From Verrucomicrobiota bacterium (GTDB lineage: Bacteria; Verrucomicrobiota; Verrucomicrobiia; Opitutales; UBA953): 64,000 nucleotides of DNA. The position numbers and the translations under genes were made by a program. The stretch covers positions 1 through 64,000 of the forward strand of contig JAURFU010000001.1 in NCBI GenBank assembly GCA_030834165.1, in the 5' to 3' direction. The notes beneath the pieces are model-generated. The model searched no databases. It was not told the DNA's origin and saw nothing but the letters and a program-made list of their open reading frames with translations. Positions 26,984 through 37,905 of the stretch are shown piece by piece. Each line of letters begins with the position of its first letter. Position 1 is the stretch's first letter.

Positions 26984-27703
26984 GTGCGCATCTCCCTCTT
27001 CGTCCCTTGCTTCGTCGACCAGCTGACCCCTCAGGTCGGCCTGGCGACGGCCAAGGTGCTGAAGCGCCTCGGCCATGAGGTGGATTTCCGCTCCGCGCAG
27101 ACCTGCTGCGGACAGCCCTCCTTCAACTCCGGGCAATGGGACGTGGCCCGCGAGGCCGCCATCCGCGCGCTCGGCGTCTTCCGCGGCGCCGATGTCGTCG
27201 TGGGACCTTCCGGTTCCTGCGTGGCGATGATGCGTAACTTCTACCCGGAACTGCTGAAGGGCACGCCGCATGCGGCCGAAGCCGACGACCTTGCGTCGCG
27301 CACCTTCGAGTTCTCGGAATTCCTGGTGAAGAAGCTCGGCGTCACCGACGTCGGGGCGAAGTTCGCCAAGAAGGTCACCTATCACGACGGTTGCCACGCC
27401 CTGCGCGAGCTTCGTCTCAAGGAGGAACCCCGCCAGCTGCTCCGCGCCGTGAAAGGACTTGAACTCATCGAATCCGAAGAAGGCGAGACCTGCTGCGGTT
27501 TCGGCGGCCTGTTCTCGGCCAAGTTCCCCATGATCTCGACCGCGATGGTCCAGGTCAAAGGCGGCGCCCTCGCCCGCACCGGCGCCGACTACGTCGTCTC
27601 TTCCGACCCCTCCTGCCTCCTGCAGATCGGCGGCTGGCTGTCCCGCGAGGGCAAGCCGATCCTCCCGCTGCACATCGCCGAAGTCCTGGCCAACGACGCC
27701 TGA
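26984..27703 (+). CDS. lutA: L-lactate utilisation iron-sulfur protein LutA
   Basis: A 239-residue (Fe-S)-binding oxidoreductase subunit. Two CCG domains are visible: FVPCFVDQ with TCCGQPSFNSG in the first half, and YHDGCHALRE with ETCCGFGGLFSAKFP in the second. With LutB and LutC it oxidises L-lactate to pyruvate. The start is GTG at 26984, four bases after the rhaD stop. The lutB start follows two bases after its stop. Confidence 0.94.
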   Translation: MRISLFVPCFVDQLTPQVGLATAKVLKRLGHEVDFRSAQTCCGQPSFNSGQWDVAREAAIRALGVFRGADVVVGPSGSCVAMMRNFYPELLKGTPHAAEADDLASRTFEFSEFLVKKLGVTDVGAKFAKKVTYHDGCHALRELRLKEEPRQLLRAVKGLELIESEEGETCCGFGGLFSAKFPMISTAMVQVKGGALARTGADYVVSSDPSCLLQIGGWLSREGKPILPLHIAEVLANDA

Positions 27704-27705
27704 AA

Positions 27706-29086
<1,381 letters not shown>

Positions 29087-29094
<8 letters not shown>

Positions 29095-29767
29095 CGCCCG
29101 CTCCGACATCTTCGCCCGCATCCGCGAGGCGCTCAAAGTCAAGGCCCCCAAGCCTCACCTCAAAGGCGAACCGGCTGCCGGCAAGACTTCGGCCGTCGCC
29201 AAGCCCTGGCTTCCCGAAGGCGGCGAGACCGCCGACGCGAGCCTGTCCATCCTGGCCGAACAGCTGGCCAAGCTCAAAGCCGTCCTGATCCGCGTGCCGG
29301 ATCACGCCGCCGCCGCCAAGGCGGTCGCCGACCTTTCATCGTCCAAAGGATGGAAGAAGGTCGCCTACCACGGGCACCCGCTGACGCGTCCGATCGCCGC
29401 GGCCCTGACCTGCGAGACGTGGGAGGCGGACGCTTCCTTCGACAAGCAGAAGCTCGAAGGCTGCGACGCCGGCCTGACCACGTGCGAGGCGATCGTCGCC
29501 CAGCTCGGCGCCATCCTCGTCTCCAGCGCCAGTTCCGGCGGACGCGCCCTTTCGATCCTCCCGCACGTCCACGTGGTCGTCGCCGAAGCGTCCCAGGTCG
29601 TACCCGACCTGGGTTCGTCCCTCGCCCTCGTACAGGCCCGTCACGGCAAGGACATGCCCAGCATGCTCTCGTTCATCACCGGGCCGAGCCGTACGGGCGA
29701 CATCGAGCGCATCTTGGTCCTCGGCGCCCATGGCCCGAAGGAACTGTACCTGGTGCTCGTCGGCTGA
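29087..29767 (+). CDS. lutC: L-lactate utilisation protein LutC
   Basis: A 226-residue LUD-domain protein, the third part of the LutABC complex. GCDAGLTTCEAIVAQLGAIL and a following region with SSGGRALSILPHVHVVV match the family core. The start lies inside the lutB end (eight-base overlap), typical of translational coupling. A terminator-like hairpin follows 16 bases after its stop, so lutC appears to close the operon that starts at the DeoR gene. Confidence 0.92.
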
Positions 29768-29783
29768 ATCCGTCCTTACTTGG

Positions 29784-29819
29784 TTTTTTCCGCCCCACAT
29801 GCCGGAAAAGGACCTTTTT
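29784..29819 (+). terminator. Candidate intrinsic terminator after lutC
   Basis: TTTTTTCCG (29784-29792) can pair with CGGAAAAGG (29803-29811): seven Watson-Crick and two G-T pairs around a ten-base loop. Three bases later comes TTTTT (29815-29819). It falls between lutC and the next gene, which fits the end of the rhamnose-lactate operon. The stem is AT-rich and the loop is large, so strength is uncertain. Confidence 0.42.
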
Positions 29820-29852
29820 CATCACCGCGGAAACCTCCTACCATCCTCTCCG

Positions 29853-32800
29853 ATGAGACTGTCACCCCAGGTCGCCTTCCTCTTGGCGGCTCTCGCCCTC
29901 GAAGGCGCGGAACTTAAACCTTTCCTTTGGTCCGGGCAGCTGAACGTCCCCGATCCCACCGCCTGCACGGTCGACGAAGCAGGCGATGTCTACGTCTCTT
30001 CGACGACCCGCCGCAAGGCGGCGGACCTCGACATCCGCGAGCACATGCTCTGGGTCACCGACGACGTGGCGCTCACCTCGCCGGCGGAAAAACTGGCCTT
30101 CTACCAGCGCGAACTGGCGCCGGGTAAGATGAAAGGCCCGCGCGGCGGACTCAAGGACCACAACAAGGACGGCAGCGTCGACTGGCAGGACCTGACTCAC
30201 TTCAAGGAGCGCATCTACAAGCTCTCCGACACCGACCGCGACGGCGTGGCCGACAAGCTCACGGTCTTCGCGGAAGGCTTCGATTCGCCGGTCTCCGGCA
30301 TCGCCGCCGGCGTGCTCTACTTCGACGGATGGGTCTACGTCACCGCCATCCCCGACGTCTGGCGTCTGAAGGATACCGACGGCGACGGCGTCGCCGACGT
30401 GAAGGAAATCGTGGCCACCGGCTTCGGCGGTCACATCGCCTACGCCGGACACGACATGCATGGCCTGAGGCTGGGGCCGGACGGCCGCATCTATTGGACG
30501 GTCGGCGACAAAGGCGCGAACGTCCTCAGCAAGGAAGGCCGTCGCTTCGTCTATCCGCACGAGGGCTGCGTCCTGCGATGCGAGCCCGACGGCACCGGCT
30601 TCGAGGTCTTCGCCCACGGCATCCGCAACACCCAGGAGATCGCCTTCGATGATTTCGGCGACGTCATCGGCGTCGACAACGACGGCGACCAGCCCAAGGA
30701 GCGTGAGCGCCTGACGTATCTGGTCGAAGGCTCCGACTCCGGCTGGCGCAACCAGCATCAATATCAGAAGACCGAAAGCCGCTGGGTGAAGGAGAACATG
30801 TGGCAGCCTCACGGCGCACCTGATCAGCCCCTGAACATCACTCCCCCGATCGCCAACTACTCCGACGGCCCAGCCGGCTTCCTGCACGAGCCTGGACATG
30901 CCTTGGATGGGGATCTGCGCGGGAACTACCTGCTCAACCAGTTCCCGAAGGGCAAGATGGACGCCTTCACGCTGGAGCCGCATCAGGACGGCTTCCGGCA
31001 GACGAACCTACGTACGATCTCTTCCGGCATCATGGGAATCGGGATGTCATGGGGCATCGACGGTCGCGCCTATTACGCCGACTGGATCGGCGGGTACCCG
31101 CTCGACGGCAAAGGCGCGGTCTGGCGCCTCGACGTCGCCTCCGCGATCGACAAGACGTCCGAGGAATTCCTTTCCAAGCCTTTCTCGGCAGCCGTACCGA
31201 AGGACGAATGCCTGCGCCTGCTCGGCCATCGCGACCAGCGCGTACGCGTCAACGCTTCCATCCGCCTGCATCGTCAGCGTGCCTGGTCCGAGATGCTCTC
31301 CTTGGCCAAGGATGCGACAACTCCTCGTCTCGCGCGCATCCATGCGATCTGGGGCTTCGGCATGGGACTCCGTCTTGGCCAGGTCGCCGACATCACTCCG
31401 GCTCTCGCGTTATTGGACGACGCCGACCCTGAGATACGTGTCCAGGCTTTGAAGGTCTTCAGCGAAGCCAAGGCCACTCCGGCGCTCATCGCCAAGTCGA
31501 CCGACCAGCTCGGTCAATCGGACCTTCGACTCCGCACTCAGGCCGGCATCACGCTCGGCAAGCTCGGAGGCAACGTGCCTTTCGGAGCCTTTTTGCACGA
31601 CGCCGCGACCGAGCTCCGCCTCCCCTGGTTGCGGCACGGCCTGGTCTCGGGCCTCGCCGGCACCCAATCCTCGGACGTGCTGCTCAAGCTCGCCCAGACG
31701 CATCAGGAGGCCGAAGCCGTCTTCGCCACGCTCGCCCTCGCTCGACAGCGTTCACCCCTTCTCGCGCAGCTGCTTGATCATGCTAACCCGGAGGTCGTGG
31801 TCGAAGCCGCGCGGGCGATCCACGACGACGAAGGCATCCCGGACGCGGAAGCCAAGCTGGCGCAGGCATTCGGCGTAGCCGCGCTCCCGCCTCACGCGGC
31901 GCGCCGCGCGCTCAACGCGAACCTGCGTCAAGGCGACGAAGCATCGCTTCGTCGGATCCTGGAGTGGACGCTGCGGCAGCCTGACGGAGCCCTCCTGCGT
32001 GTCGAAGCCTTGCAGGCCCTGATCAGCTTCGACCAGCCGGCGAAGCTGGACGCCGTCGACGGCACCGCCAGAAAGCACGCGCCCCGGCCGACCTCGATGA
32101 TCGCCGCCGTCCTGCGGGGACGCCAGCAGGAGCTGCTGCGGATCACGAAAGCCGATGAGCGCGCCCTCTCCCTCGCTTTGCTGGTGAAGTATGAGCTCGA
32201 CGTGCCCTTCGCCGTCCTGAGCGGACTGGCCGAAGACCTGAAAGCCGCGCCGGAAGTCCGCCTGCAGACGCTCCGGCTCCTCGGACGTAAGAACGACGAA
32301 CCTGCGGCGGTGACCCAAGTCCTCCGGGCCGCCGCCGGCGAAGGCAACCCGTCGGAAGTCCGCATCGAGGCCGTCCGTCAGCTTTTCGGACGCGAAATCG
32401 TCGCCGCCTTGGAGGTTTCCCGCCAGATCATCAATTCCAAGTCGGCCAAGACTCCGGAGAAACAGGCCGTGGTCTCCGCCCTGCGGGGCCGGACCGACGG
32501 AGCTTCGCGTAAGCTGGTCGGAGAGCTCGTCGAACGGCTCGAGGCCCGGAAACTGGACAACGGACTGAAGCTGGATGTCTTCGCCCTCGCGAAGGACTCC
32601 GCCGACACCGTGATCTCCGCGTCGCTCCGCCGATACCTCGACGCCGCCTCCAAGCCGGCCGGTGCCATGGCCGGCCCGGATCTTCCCTACGAACTGCTCA
32701 CCGAGGGCGGCGACCCCGTCGCGGGACGGGACTTGATCAACGGCCACCTAGGCGCCAACTGCGTGGCCTGCCATCGCGTCGATTCGGACGAAGGCAGCGA

Positions 32801-33164
32801 AGTCGGACCGAGCCTGCGCCAGGTCGGAGGCCAACGCACCCAATTCGAGCTGGCCCAGTCCCTCGTCGAGCCCTCGGCTAAGGTCGTCGTCGGCTTCGGC
32901 ATCGAGACGATACAGTTGAAATCCGGCGAGACCGTCGCCGGAAGCGTCCTCAATGAGACCCCGAAGACCATCGATGTGAAGCTGCCCGACGGCAAGACTC
33001 GCCGCCTGAACGTGAGTGACGTCGCCCAGCGCACTCCGCCCGTTTCCGTCATGCCTCCGATGCTCGGCATCCTGACGCCAGCGGAAATCCGCGACGTGGT
33101 GGCCTATCTGACGACCCTGAAGCCAAAGGGCAGCAAGTCCAAGACCGCCGCCAAGGCCAAATAA
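29853..33164 (+). CDS. Large secreted PVC-type dehydrogenase with C-terminal heme-binding domain
   Basis: A 1103-residue exported protein. Residues 1-20 are a signal peptide (MRLSPQVAFLLAALALEGAE). About 20-430 look like a beta-propeller of the PVC membrane-bound dehydrogenase type, with Asp-rich calcium-like loops (DTDRDGVADK, DTDGDGVADV, DNDGD). About 440-930 are Ala/Leu-rich helical repeats of HEAT type. The C-terminus is the PVC heme-binding domain with NCVACH (Cys970, Cys973, His974) and ends VVAYLTTLK. This architecture is known mainly from Planctomycetes and Verrucomicrobia. Substrate is unknown; sugar or alcohol oxidation in the periplasm is an inference from relatives. The frame begins at 29730, inside lutC, but the signal peptide fixes 29853. 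Confidence 0.9.
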   Translation: MRLSPQVAFLLAALALEGAELKPFLWSGQLNVPDPTACTVDEAGDVYVSSTTRRKAADLDIREHMLWVTDDVALTSPAEKLAFYQRELAPGKMKGPRGGLKDHNKDGSVDWQDLTHFKERIYKLSDTDRDGVADKLTVFAEGFDSPVSGIAAGVLYFDGWVYVTAIPDVWRLKDTDGDGVADVKEIVATGFGGHIAYAGHDMHGLRLGPDGRIYWTVGDKGANVLSKEGRRFVYPHEGCVLRCEPDGTGFEVFAHGIRNTQEIAFDDFGDVIGVDNDGDQPKERERLTYLVEGSDSGWRNQHQYQKTESRWVKENMWQPHGAPDQPLNITPPIANYSDGPAGFLHEPGHALDGDLRGNYLLNQFPKGKMDAFTLEPHQDGFRQTNLRTISSGIMGIGMSWGIDGRAYYADWIGGYPLDGKGAVWRLDVASAIDKTSEEFLSKPFSAAVPKDECLRLLGHRDQRVRVNASIRLHRQRAWSEMLSLAKDATTPRLARIHAIWGFGMGLRLGQVADITPALALLDDADPEIRVQALKVFSEAKATPALIAKSTDQLGQSDLRLRTQAGITLGKLGGNVPFGAFLHDAATELRLPWLRHGLVSGLAGTQSSDVLLKLAQTHQEAEAVFATLALARQRSPLLAQLLDHANPEVVVEAARAIHDDEGIPDAEAKLAQAFGVAALPPHAARRALNANLRQGDEASLRRILEWTLRQPDGALLRVEALQALISFDQPAKLDAVDGTARKHAPRPTSMIAAVLRGRQQELLRITKADERALSLALLVKYELDVPFAVLSGLAEDLKAAPEVRLQTLRLLGRKNDEPAAVTQVLRAAAGEGNPSEVRIEAVRQLFGREIVAALEVSRQIINSKSAKTPEKQAVVSALRGRTDGASRKLVGELVERLEARKLDNGLKLDVFALAKDSADTVISASLRRYLDAASKPAGAMAGPDLPYELLTEGGDPVAGRDLINGHLGANCVACHRVDSDEGSEVGPSLRQVGGQRTQFELAQSLVEPSAKVVVGFGIETIQLKSGETVAGSVLNETPKTIDVKLPDGKTRRLNVSDVAQRTPPVSVMPPMLGILTPAEIRDVVAYLTTLKPKGSKSKTAAKAK

Positions 33165-33210
33165 ACGGATGCGGGGTTGAGTCGAAGGGCCTCGGGCCAT
33201 TGGATAGGGC

Positions 33211-35400
33211 ATGCTGCTGAGACTCCTCCTGCTGCTGTCCCCGTTGGCGATCTTCGCCCAGGGGGACCTCATCGCCGAATGGCAGAAACAGTATGACGCT
33301 TGGCATGGGCGTTCGCCCCGCACCAGGGTCGACGCGCCTCAATGGTCTCGCGACGGAAACACCCTCGCGTATGCGTGGACCGACCCGGCGGGCATTTCCT
33401 GGCGACTCGTCGAATGCGGGACCGGTAAGATCAGGCCCGCCTTTGATCCGGCCAAGCTGAGCGCCGCCTTCGCCTCGTTCGACGGCAGGAAAGTCACCGC
33501 CAAGAGGTGGCCTTTCACCCGCGTCATCCCCATGGACGACGGGCGCCTGAGGCTCGAAAGCGACAAGGAGAGCTGGTTCCTCGGCACGGATGGGGAACTG
33601 GTCATCGCCGCCGGGCCGTCCGCAGCTCGCCCCGCGGGCAGGCTCGAGTCCGGCAACCGAACGTCGAACGCCGGCAAGCAAGGGCCGGTCTCTCCGGACG
33701 GTCGGACGCGCGTCGAACTACGCGAAGGCAGCGTTCACCTGACCACGGCGGCAGGGCATTCGACCAGCTGGGCACCGAGCGTACGCGAAACTTTCGTCGG
33801 CCCGGTCAGCTGGGCTCCGGATGGACGCCACTTCGCGGTCTGGAGCGAGCGCAAGGAAACCACCCGCCTCTATAAAGTCGTCGACTCGGTCAAGGGCACG
33901 AGCCGCGAGATTCCCTACGACAAACCCGGCGACCCGCGGACGACACGCACGCCCTGGGTCTTCCAGGCCGACGGCAAAGGCGCCAGCGGCTGCCCGCTCA
34001 ACGTCCTGCCTCAAGCCTATGCGACGGACCGTCTGGATTGGTCGGCCGACTCCAAGGTGCTGCGGACCGAGTTCATCCGCCGCGGTTTCACCGGACATGG
34101 CATCGTCACCTTCGACGTCGCAAAAGGGGCCTGGCGCAAACTCCTCGCCGAGGAAGACGCCAAGTTCGTCTACACCTTCAACGCGCGCTACCGACATGAT
34201 CTTTCGGATGACCTGACCCTCTGGGCTTCGGAGCGCTCCGGCTGGAACCATCTTTACGCCGTCGACCTAAGGACAGGTCAGACGCTCCGCCCGCTCACCT
34301 CCGGACAATGGGTCGTGAAACAGGTCGCTCACCTCGACGCGGAAGCGAAAGAGATCTATTTCCAAGCCGTCGGCAAGGTCGCCGGCGAGAACCCTTATCA
34401 TACGCATCTCTGCAAGGTCGGTTTGGATGGAAACGGCTTCGTCGACCTCACGCCTGATGACGCCTATCATGACGTCAGTTTCTCTCCGGATCGTCGTACG
34501 TTCATCGACACCGCCTCCCGGGTCGACGTCCCGCACGCCTTCTTCCTGCGCAGCGCCAAAGACGGCCGGATCCTGGCGACCCTCGGGGTGAGCGACGCAT
34601 CCGACCTGCGCAAGGCCGGCTGGCAGCCGGCCCGCCCGTTCGTCGCCAAGGACCGCGAGGGCAAGTTCGACATCTGGGGCGTGGTCACGCGGCCCCATCC
34701 CTTCGACCCCAAGAAGAAGTATCCCGTCATCGAGAACATCTATGCCGGACCGCACGGCTCGTTCGCGCCCCGCACTTTCAACTGGTGGCACCGCAACCAT
34801 CGCGAGCTTTCGATGCTTGGCTTCTATGTCGTGCAGCTCGACGGCCGGGGGACCAACCATCGCGGCAAGGAGTTCCATCAGCAGAGCTGGCGCAACCTCA
34901 AGGACGGCGGCTTCCCCGACCGCATCGCCTGGATGCAGGCCCTGGCCAAGACCGAGCCCAACATGGACCTCACGCGCGTGGGCATCTTCGGCGGATCCGC
35001 CGGCGGGCAGAACACCGCGCATGCCTTGCTCCTGCATGGGGCCTTCTACAAGGCCGGCGCGGCGGACTGCGGCTGCTACGACAACCGCGTCGACAAGCTC
35101 TGGTGGAACGAGCAGTGGCTGGGCTATCCGGTCGGCCCATGGTATGAGGAGAATTCCTGCGCGAAGTACGCCGCCAACCTGAGCGGGCGTCTGTTCCTTT
35201 CCGTCGGCGAGTCCGACACGAACGTCGACGTGAAGTGCAGCTATGACTTCCGCGACGCCCTCATCGCCGCCGGCAAGAGGGACCAATTCGAGTTCCACGT
35301 CGTGCCCGGCGCCAACCATGGCGCCGGCGAATCCAACGACATGCGCGTGAAACGGGCACGTTTCTTCCAGTCCGCCCTCGGAAACCCCCTGCCCTTATGA
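33211..35400 (+). CDS. Secreted prolyl oligopeptidase-family (S9) peptidase
   Basis: A 729-residue serine peptidase. Residues 1-16 are a signal peptide (MLLRLLLLLSPLAIFA). The middle part is a DPP IV-type beta-propeller (WSADSKVLRTEF, SERSGWNHLYAVDL). The C-terminal alpha/beta-hydrolase has the nucleophile elbow GIFGGSAGG (Ser596), the Asp in GESDTNVD and the His in PGANHGAGES. It probably trims peptides in the periplasm or outside. It begins 46 bases after the heme protein and overlaps the next gene by ATGA. Confidence 0.94.
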   Translation: MLLRLLLLLSPLAIFAQGDLIAEWQKQYDAWHGRSPRTRVDAPQWSRDGNTLAYAWTDPAGISWRLVECGTGKIRPAFDPAKLSAAFASFDGRKVTAKRWPFTRVIPMDDGRLRLESDKESWFLGTDGELVIAAGPSAARPAGRLESGNRTSNAGKQGPVSPDGRTRVELREGSVHLTTAAGHSTSWAPSVRETFVGPVSWAPDGRHFAVWSERKETTRLYKVVDSVKGTSREIPYDKPGDPRTTRTPWVFQADGKGASGCPLNVLPQAYATDRLDWSADSKVLRTEFIRRGFTGHGIVTFDVAKGAWRKLLAEEDAKFVYTFNARYRHDLSDDLTLWASERSGWNHLYAVDLRTGQTLRPLTSGQWVVKQVAHLDAEAKEIYFQAVGKVAGENPYHTHLCKVGLDGNGFVDLTPDDAYHDVSFSPDRRTFIDTASRVDVPHAFFLRSAKDGRILATLGVSDASDLRKAGWQPARPFVAKDREGKFDIWGVVTRPHPFDPKKKYPVIENIYAGPHGSFAPRTFNWWHRNHRELSMLGFYVVQLDGRGTNHRGKEFHQQSWRNLKDGGFPDRIAWMQALAKTEPNMDLTRVGIFGGSAGGQNTAHALLLHGAFYKAGAADCGCYDNRVDKLWWNEQWLGYPVGPWYEENSCAKYAANLSGRLFLSVGESDTNVDVKCSYDFRDALIAAGKRDQFEFHVVPGANHGAGESNDMRVKRARFFQSALGNPLPL

Positions 35401-35933
35401 CGACCGCACCGCGGACTACCGGCCTGATCGAACTCCGGCTCAACAACGTCGGCCAGCTCTTCAACACCATGGACCCGTCGCCCTTCCATGAGCGCGACCT
35501 GGACCATGACGCCGAGGAGTTCATCCTGAGCTGGGCGCGGGAACACGAGAAGGACTCCGAACTGCGCATCAAGGTCGTCCTCCGGCAGCCCCCGGATACG
35601 GAAGCGGCCCGACTGGTCGGCGAATCCATCCAGCATTACTTCGGCTACCGGGCGCGGATCGCGGAGCGCGACCTCGCCGAGCTGTTCCAGGAAGGTCGGA
35701 TGGCCCTGCTCATCGGCCTCCTCTTTCTGGGCGCCACATTGGTGCTGCGGGATCTCATCACCCCCGGGCAGCGTCTTACCGACTTCGTCCGTGAAGGCCT
35801 GACCATCTGCGGCTGGGTCGGGCTCTGGAAGCCCGTCGACATCCACCTCTACCGCTGGTGGCCGTTGCAGGCTCATGGGCGGCTCCTGAAGCGGCTGTCC
35901 GCCTGCCCGGTCGAAGTCGTCTTTGAGGCCTGA
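35397..35933 (+). CDS. Conserved protein of unknown function with a membrane segment
   Basis: A 178-residue protein. The N-terminal part is acidic and hydrophilic, beginning with ELRLNNVGQLFNTMDPSPFHERDLD; I recall this pattern from a widespread uncharacterised bacterial family. A hydrophobic stretch at about 105-122 (LLIGLLFLGATLVLRDLI) is probably membrane-spanning, and a second weaker one lies near 136-152. No catalytic motif is seen. Its start overlaps the S9 peptidase stop as ATGA, so the two are probably co-translated. Function is unknown. Confidence 0.8.
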   Translation: MTTAPRTTGLIELRLNNVGQLFNTMDPSPFHERDLDHDAEEFILSWAREHEKDSELRIKVVLRQPPDTEAARLVGESIQHYFGYRARIAERDLAELFQEGRMALLIGLLFLGATLVLRDLITPGQRLTDFVREGLTICGWVGLWKPVDIHLYRWWPLQAHGRLLKRLSACPVEVVFEA

Positions 35934-36043
35934 AATCAAGGCTTCCCCTTGCTTATGGGGTGGGTATGAACGGCCGAAATAACGATTTTTTTACGATGAG
36001 GCATTGACGGAGGGGAGCGCCTGCCCCAATCCCAACCTTCCGC

Positions 36044-37828
36044 ATGCAGAATTTCGCGAGCCAGTGCCTGGACCAGACCAAGGCCCTCCTCAAACTCAAC
36101 TTCAACTCCCTAGCCCCTGACGGCACCGTCGTGCCCGTCGAAGGCGAGGTCTCCCGCGCCGATGAGCCGGGTCACGCCGCCCTGGCCTTCGGGGAATACT
36201 TCCGGGCGACCGGCGAGCTCGCCCTTGACCGCCAGAACATCGCCGAGGTCGTGGCGAAGACGATCACCGCCCAGGTACGCATCAGCCAAGGCTCCGACAA
36301 CGGCATGGCCTTCGCCTGCCTCGGCCTGCTGGCCTTCGGCCCGACCCGCGAACGCAACCCGGTCTGGGAACTCCTCGACGAATCCACGCGCGCCCTGATC
36401 GACGAGCGTCTGGCCGTCGAGCATGACCACCACGACCACGTCCAGGCCTTCGACATCGCCAAGGCGGTCTGCCGCTTCTCCTTCGGCCTGACCAAGAAGG
36501 ACGACACCGGCGCGCTCGTCGACCGTTTCATGGACCGCATCGCGGCGGCCTCGACCGGCGGCTTCCACGACGAAGCCTCCCGGGCGGCCGACGCCGAGAA
36601 CTTCGGCGGCGCCTTCGACCTCTACGGCGTGGTGTCGCTCATCTTCATCCGCCAGTCCCTTCAGCTGCACGCGAACATCCAGGTCCGCGACGCCAAGCTG
36701 CCCAAGCTCCGCGGCCTCGCCGAGAAATACCTCCGCGTGATCATGGACACCGTGCGCGAAGACGGCCTCGGCTGGTGCTACGGACGCGGCATCGGCGCCT
36801 ACGGCCAGATGCACTGCATCACCCTGCTCCTGCAGGCCCTCCGTGACCGCTGGGTGCCGGTCGACAAGGAGCCGGTCGCCCGCGACCTCGTCCGCCGTCT
36901 CTACGCCCACTTCTTCACGACCTTCTTCGACGCCGAACACGGCCTGATCGTGATCCGTGACGCCGAGCGCGACACCATCCCGGGGCACACGACCCGCATG
37001 GCGAACTTCGACGCCGCCCGCTACCTCTCCCAGTGGTCTCGCCTGGCGAAGACCATCGGCGGCTCCATGGACGTGGTCAAGCCGGCCAGCCGCCTGCCGG
37101 TCTGCCGCTTCTTCTCCTACGACAAGTCGCCGCGCAAGGAGCAGGGGCTGCTTTCTTACCAGGATCCGGCCTCCGGCCTGCACGTGATCCTCCCGCTGGT
37201 CTCCTCCGGCTCGCAACGCTTCTCCGACTCGCTGGCCTTCCCGCACATGCCGGGAGTGTTCGACTGGCCCGCCAACCAGGCTACCACGCCGTTCATTCCC
37301 GAATTCACCATCGGCGACAAGGTCTTCACGCCTTCGTTCTACGGCAAGAACGCCCAGGTCGCCATGGGTACCAAGGCCGGCACCTACCACTTCCGCTACG
37401 AACAGCCGGATCTCATCGATCGCGACGAGAAGCTCTCCGCGAACATCGCCTCCCTCAAGGTCGACTGGGAGTTCAGCGGCGGCCGCGTCGTCGGTCGTTT
37501 CACCCTGTCCGCCAAAGCCGCGGTCGTGCTGGAGGAATTCCGCCTGGTGCTGCCCATCGCCGCGTCGCACTCGCGGATGACCCCGGGCAACGCGCTCGTG
37601 CTCGGAGCCGAATCGCATCGCTGCGAGGTGCTCAAGGACGACTTCCACGCGGCATGGGGCGAGACCAAGGTCGTCAGCGACAACCCGAAGCACCGCAGCT
37701 GCTGGGGCAAGGTCCATTTCTACCAGACGCTCGAGCGCGACAAGCCGATGCCCCTGCGGGCCGGCATGAGCTATTCGTTCGAGATCGCCTACCAGCCCCA
37801 CATCGTGCGGGCGGGTGAAGCGGTCTGA
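36044..37828 (+). CDS. Protein of unknown function, possible alpha-toroid plus beta-sandwich enzyme
   Basis: A 594-residue cytoplasmic protein (no signal peptide) that I do not recognise. Residues about 1-330 look all-helical, with repeated aromatic and His-rich stretches (AVEHDHHDHVQAFD at about 125; GLGWCYGRGIGAYG at about 245). Residues about 350-590 look like beta-strands. This order, and the YGRxxxxYG-like segment, recall toroid enzymes acting on polysaccharides, such as heparinase or DUF2264 proteins, but no family signature is certain. Codon use is strongly biased to preferred codons, suggesting good expression. It stands alone between an upstream 110-base gap and metG. Confidence 0.78.
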   Translation: MQNFASQCLDQTKALLKLNFNSLAPDGTVVPVEGEVSRADEPGHAALAFGEYFRATGELALDRQNIAEVVAKTITAQVRISQGSDNGMAFACLGLLAFGPTRERNPVWELLDESTRALIDERLAVEHDHHDHVQAFDIAKAVCRFSFGLTKKDDTGALVDRFMDRIAAASTGGFHDEASRAADAENFGGAFDLYGVVSLIFIRQSLQLHANIQVRDAKLPKLRGLAEKYLRVIMDTVREDGLGWCYGRGIGAYGQMHCITLLLQALRDRWVPVDKEPVARDLVRRLYAHFFTTFFDAEHGLIVIRDAERDTIPGHTTRMANFDAARYLSQWSRLAKTIGGSMDVVKPASRLPVCRFFSYDKSPRKEQGLLSYQDPASGLHVILPLVSSGSQRFSDSLAFPHMPGVFDWPANQATTPFIPEFTIGDKVFTPSFYGKNAQVAMGTKAGTYHFRYEQPDLIDRDEKLSANIASLKVDWEFSGGRVVGRFTLSAKAAVVLEEFRLVLPIAASHSRMTPGNALVLGAESHRCEVLKDDFHAAWGETKVVSDNPKHRSCWGKVHFYQTLERDKPMPLRAGMSYSFEIAYQPHIVRAGEAV

Positions 37829-37905
37829 GCGCGTTTCCGCCTCCGGTCCTCCTTCGGGGTTGTCCTGACCCCTGCCCCTGCCCTATGTCCCTAGGGTATT
37901 CCTTC

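Noticed and set aside
24757-26991. 744-codon open frame opposite rhaD
   Set aside because: Antisense to a certain gene with two enzyme domains. The product is Gly/Val/Asp-rich without motifs, arising from strong third-position bias.
35934-36043. Terminator or small RNA before the unknown gene at 36044
   Set aside because: A run of seven T occurs at about 35987, but no stable stem lies directly before it; short CAAGG/CCTTG and GGGG/CCCC pairings are too weak to call.
36110-37801. 563-codon open frame opposite the unknown gene at 36044
   Set aside because: The plus-strand product shows a more natural composition with hydrophobic cores and aromatic motifs; the minus-strand product is Val/Gly/Asp-rich and motif-free.
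37885-37905. Upstream ATG for metG
   Set aside because: It adds seven non-conserved residues; the family begins at PFYITTAIDY right after the ATG at 37906.
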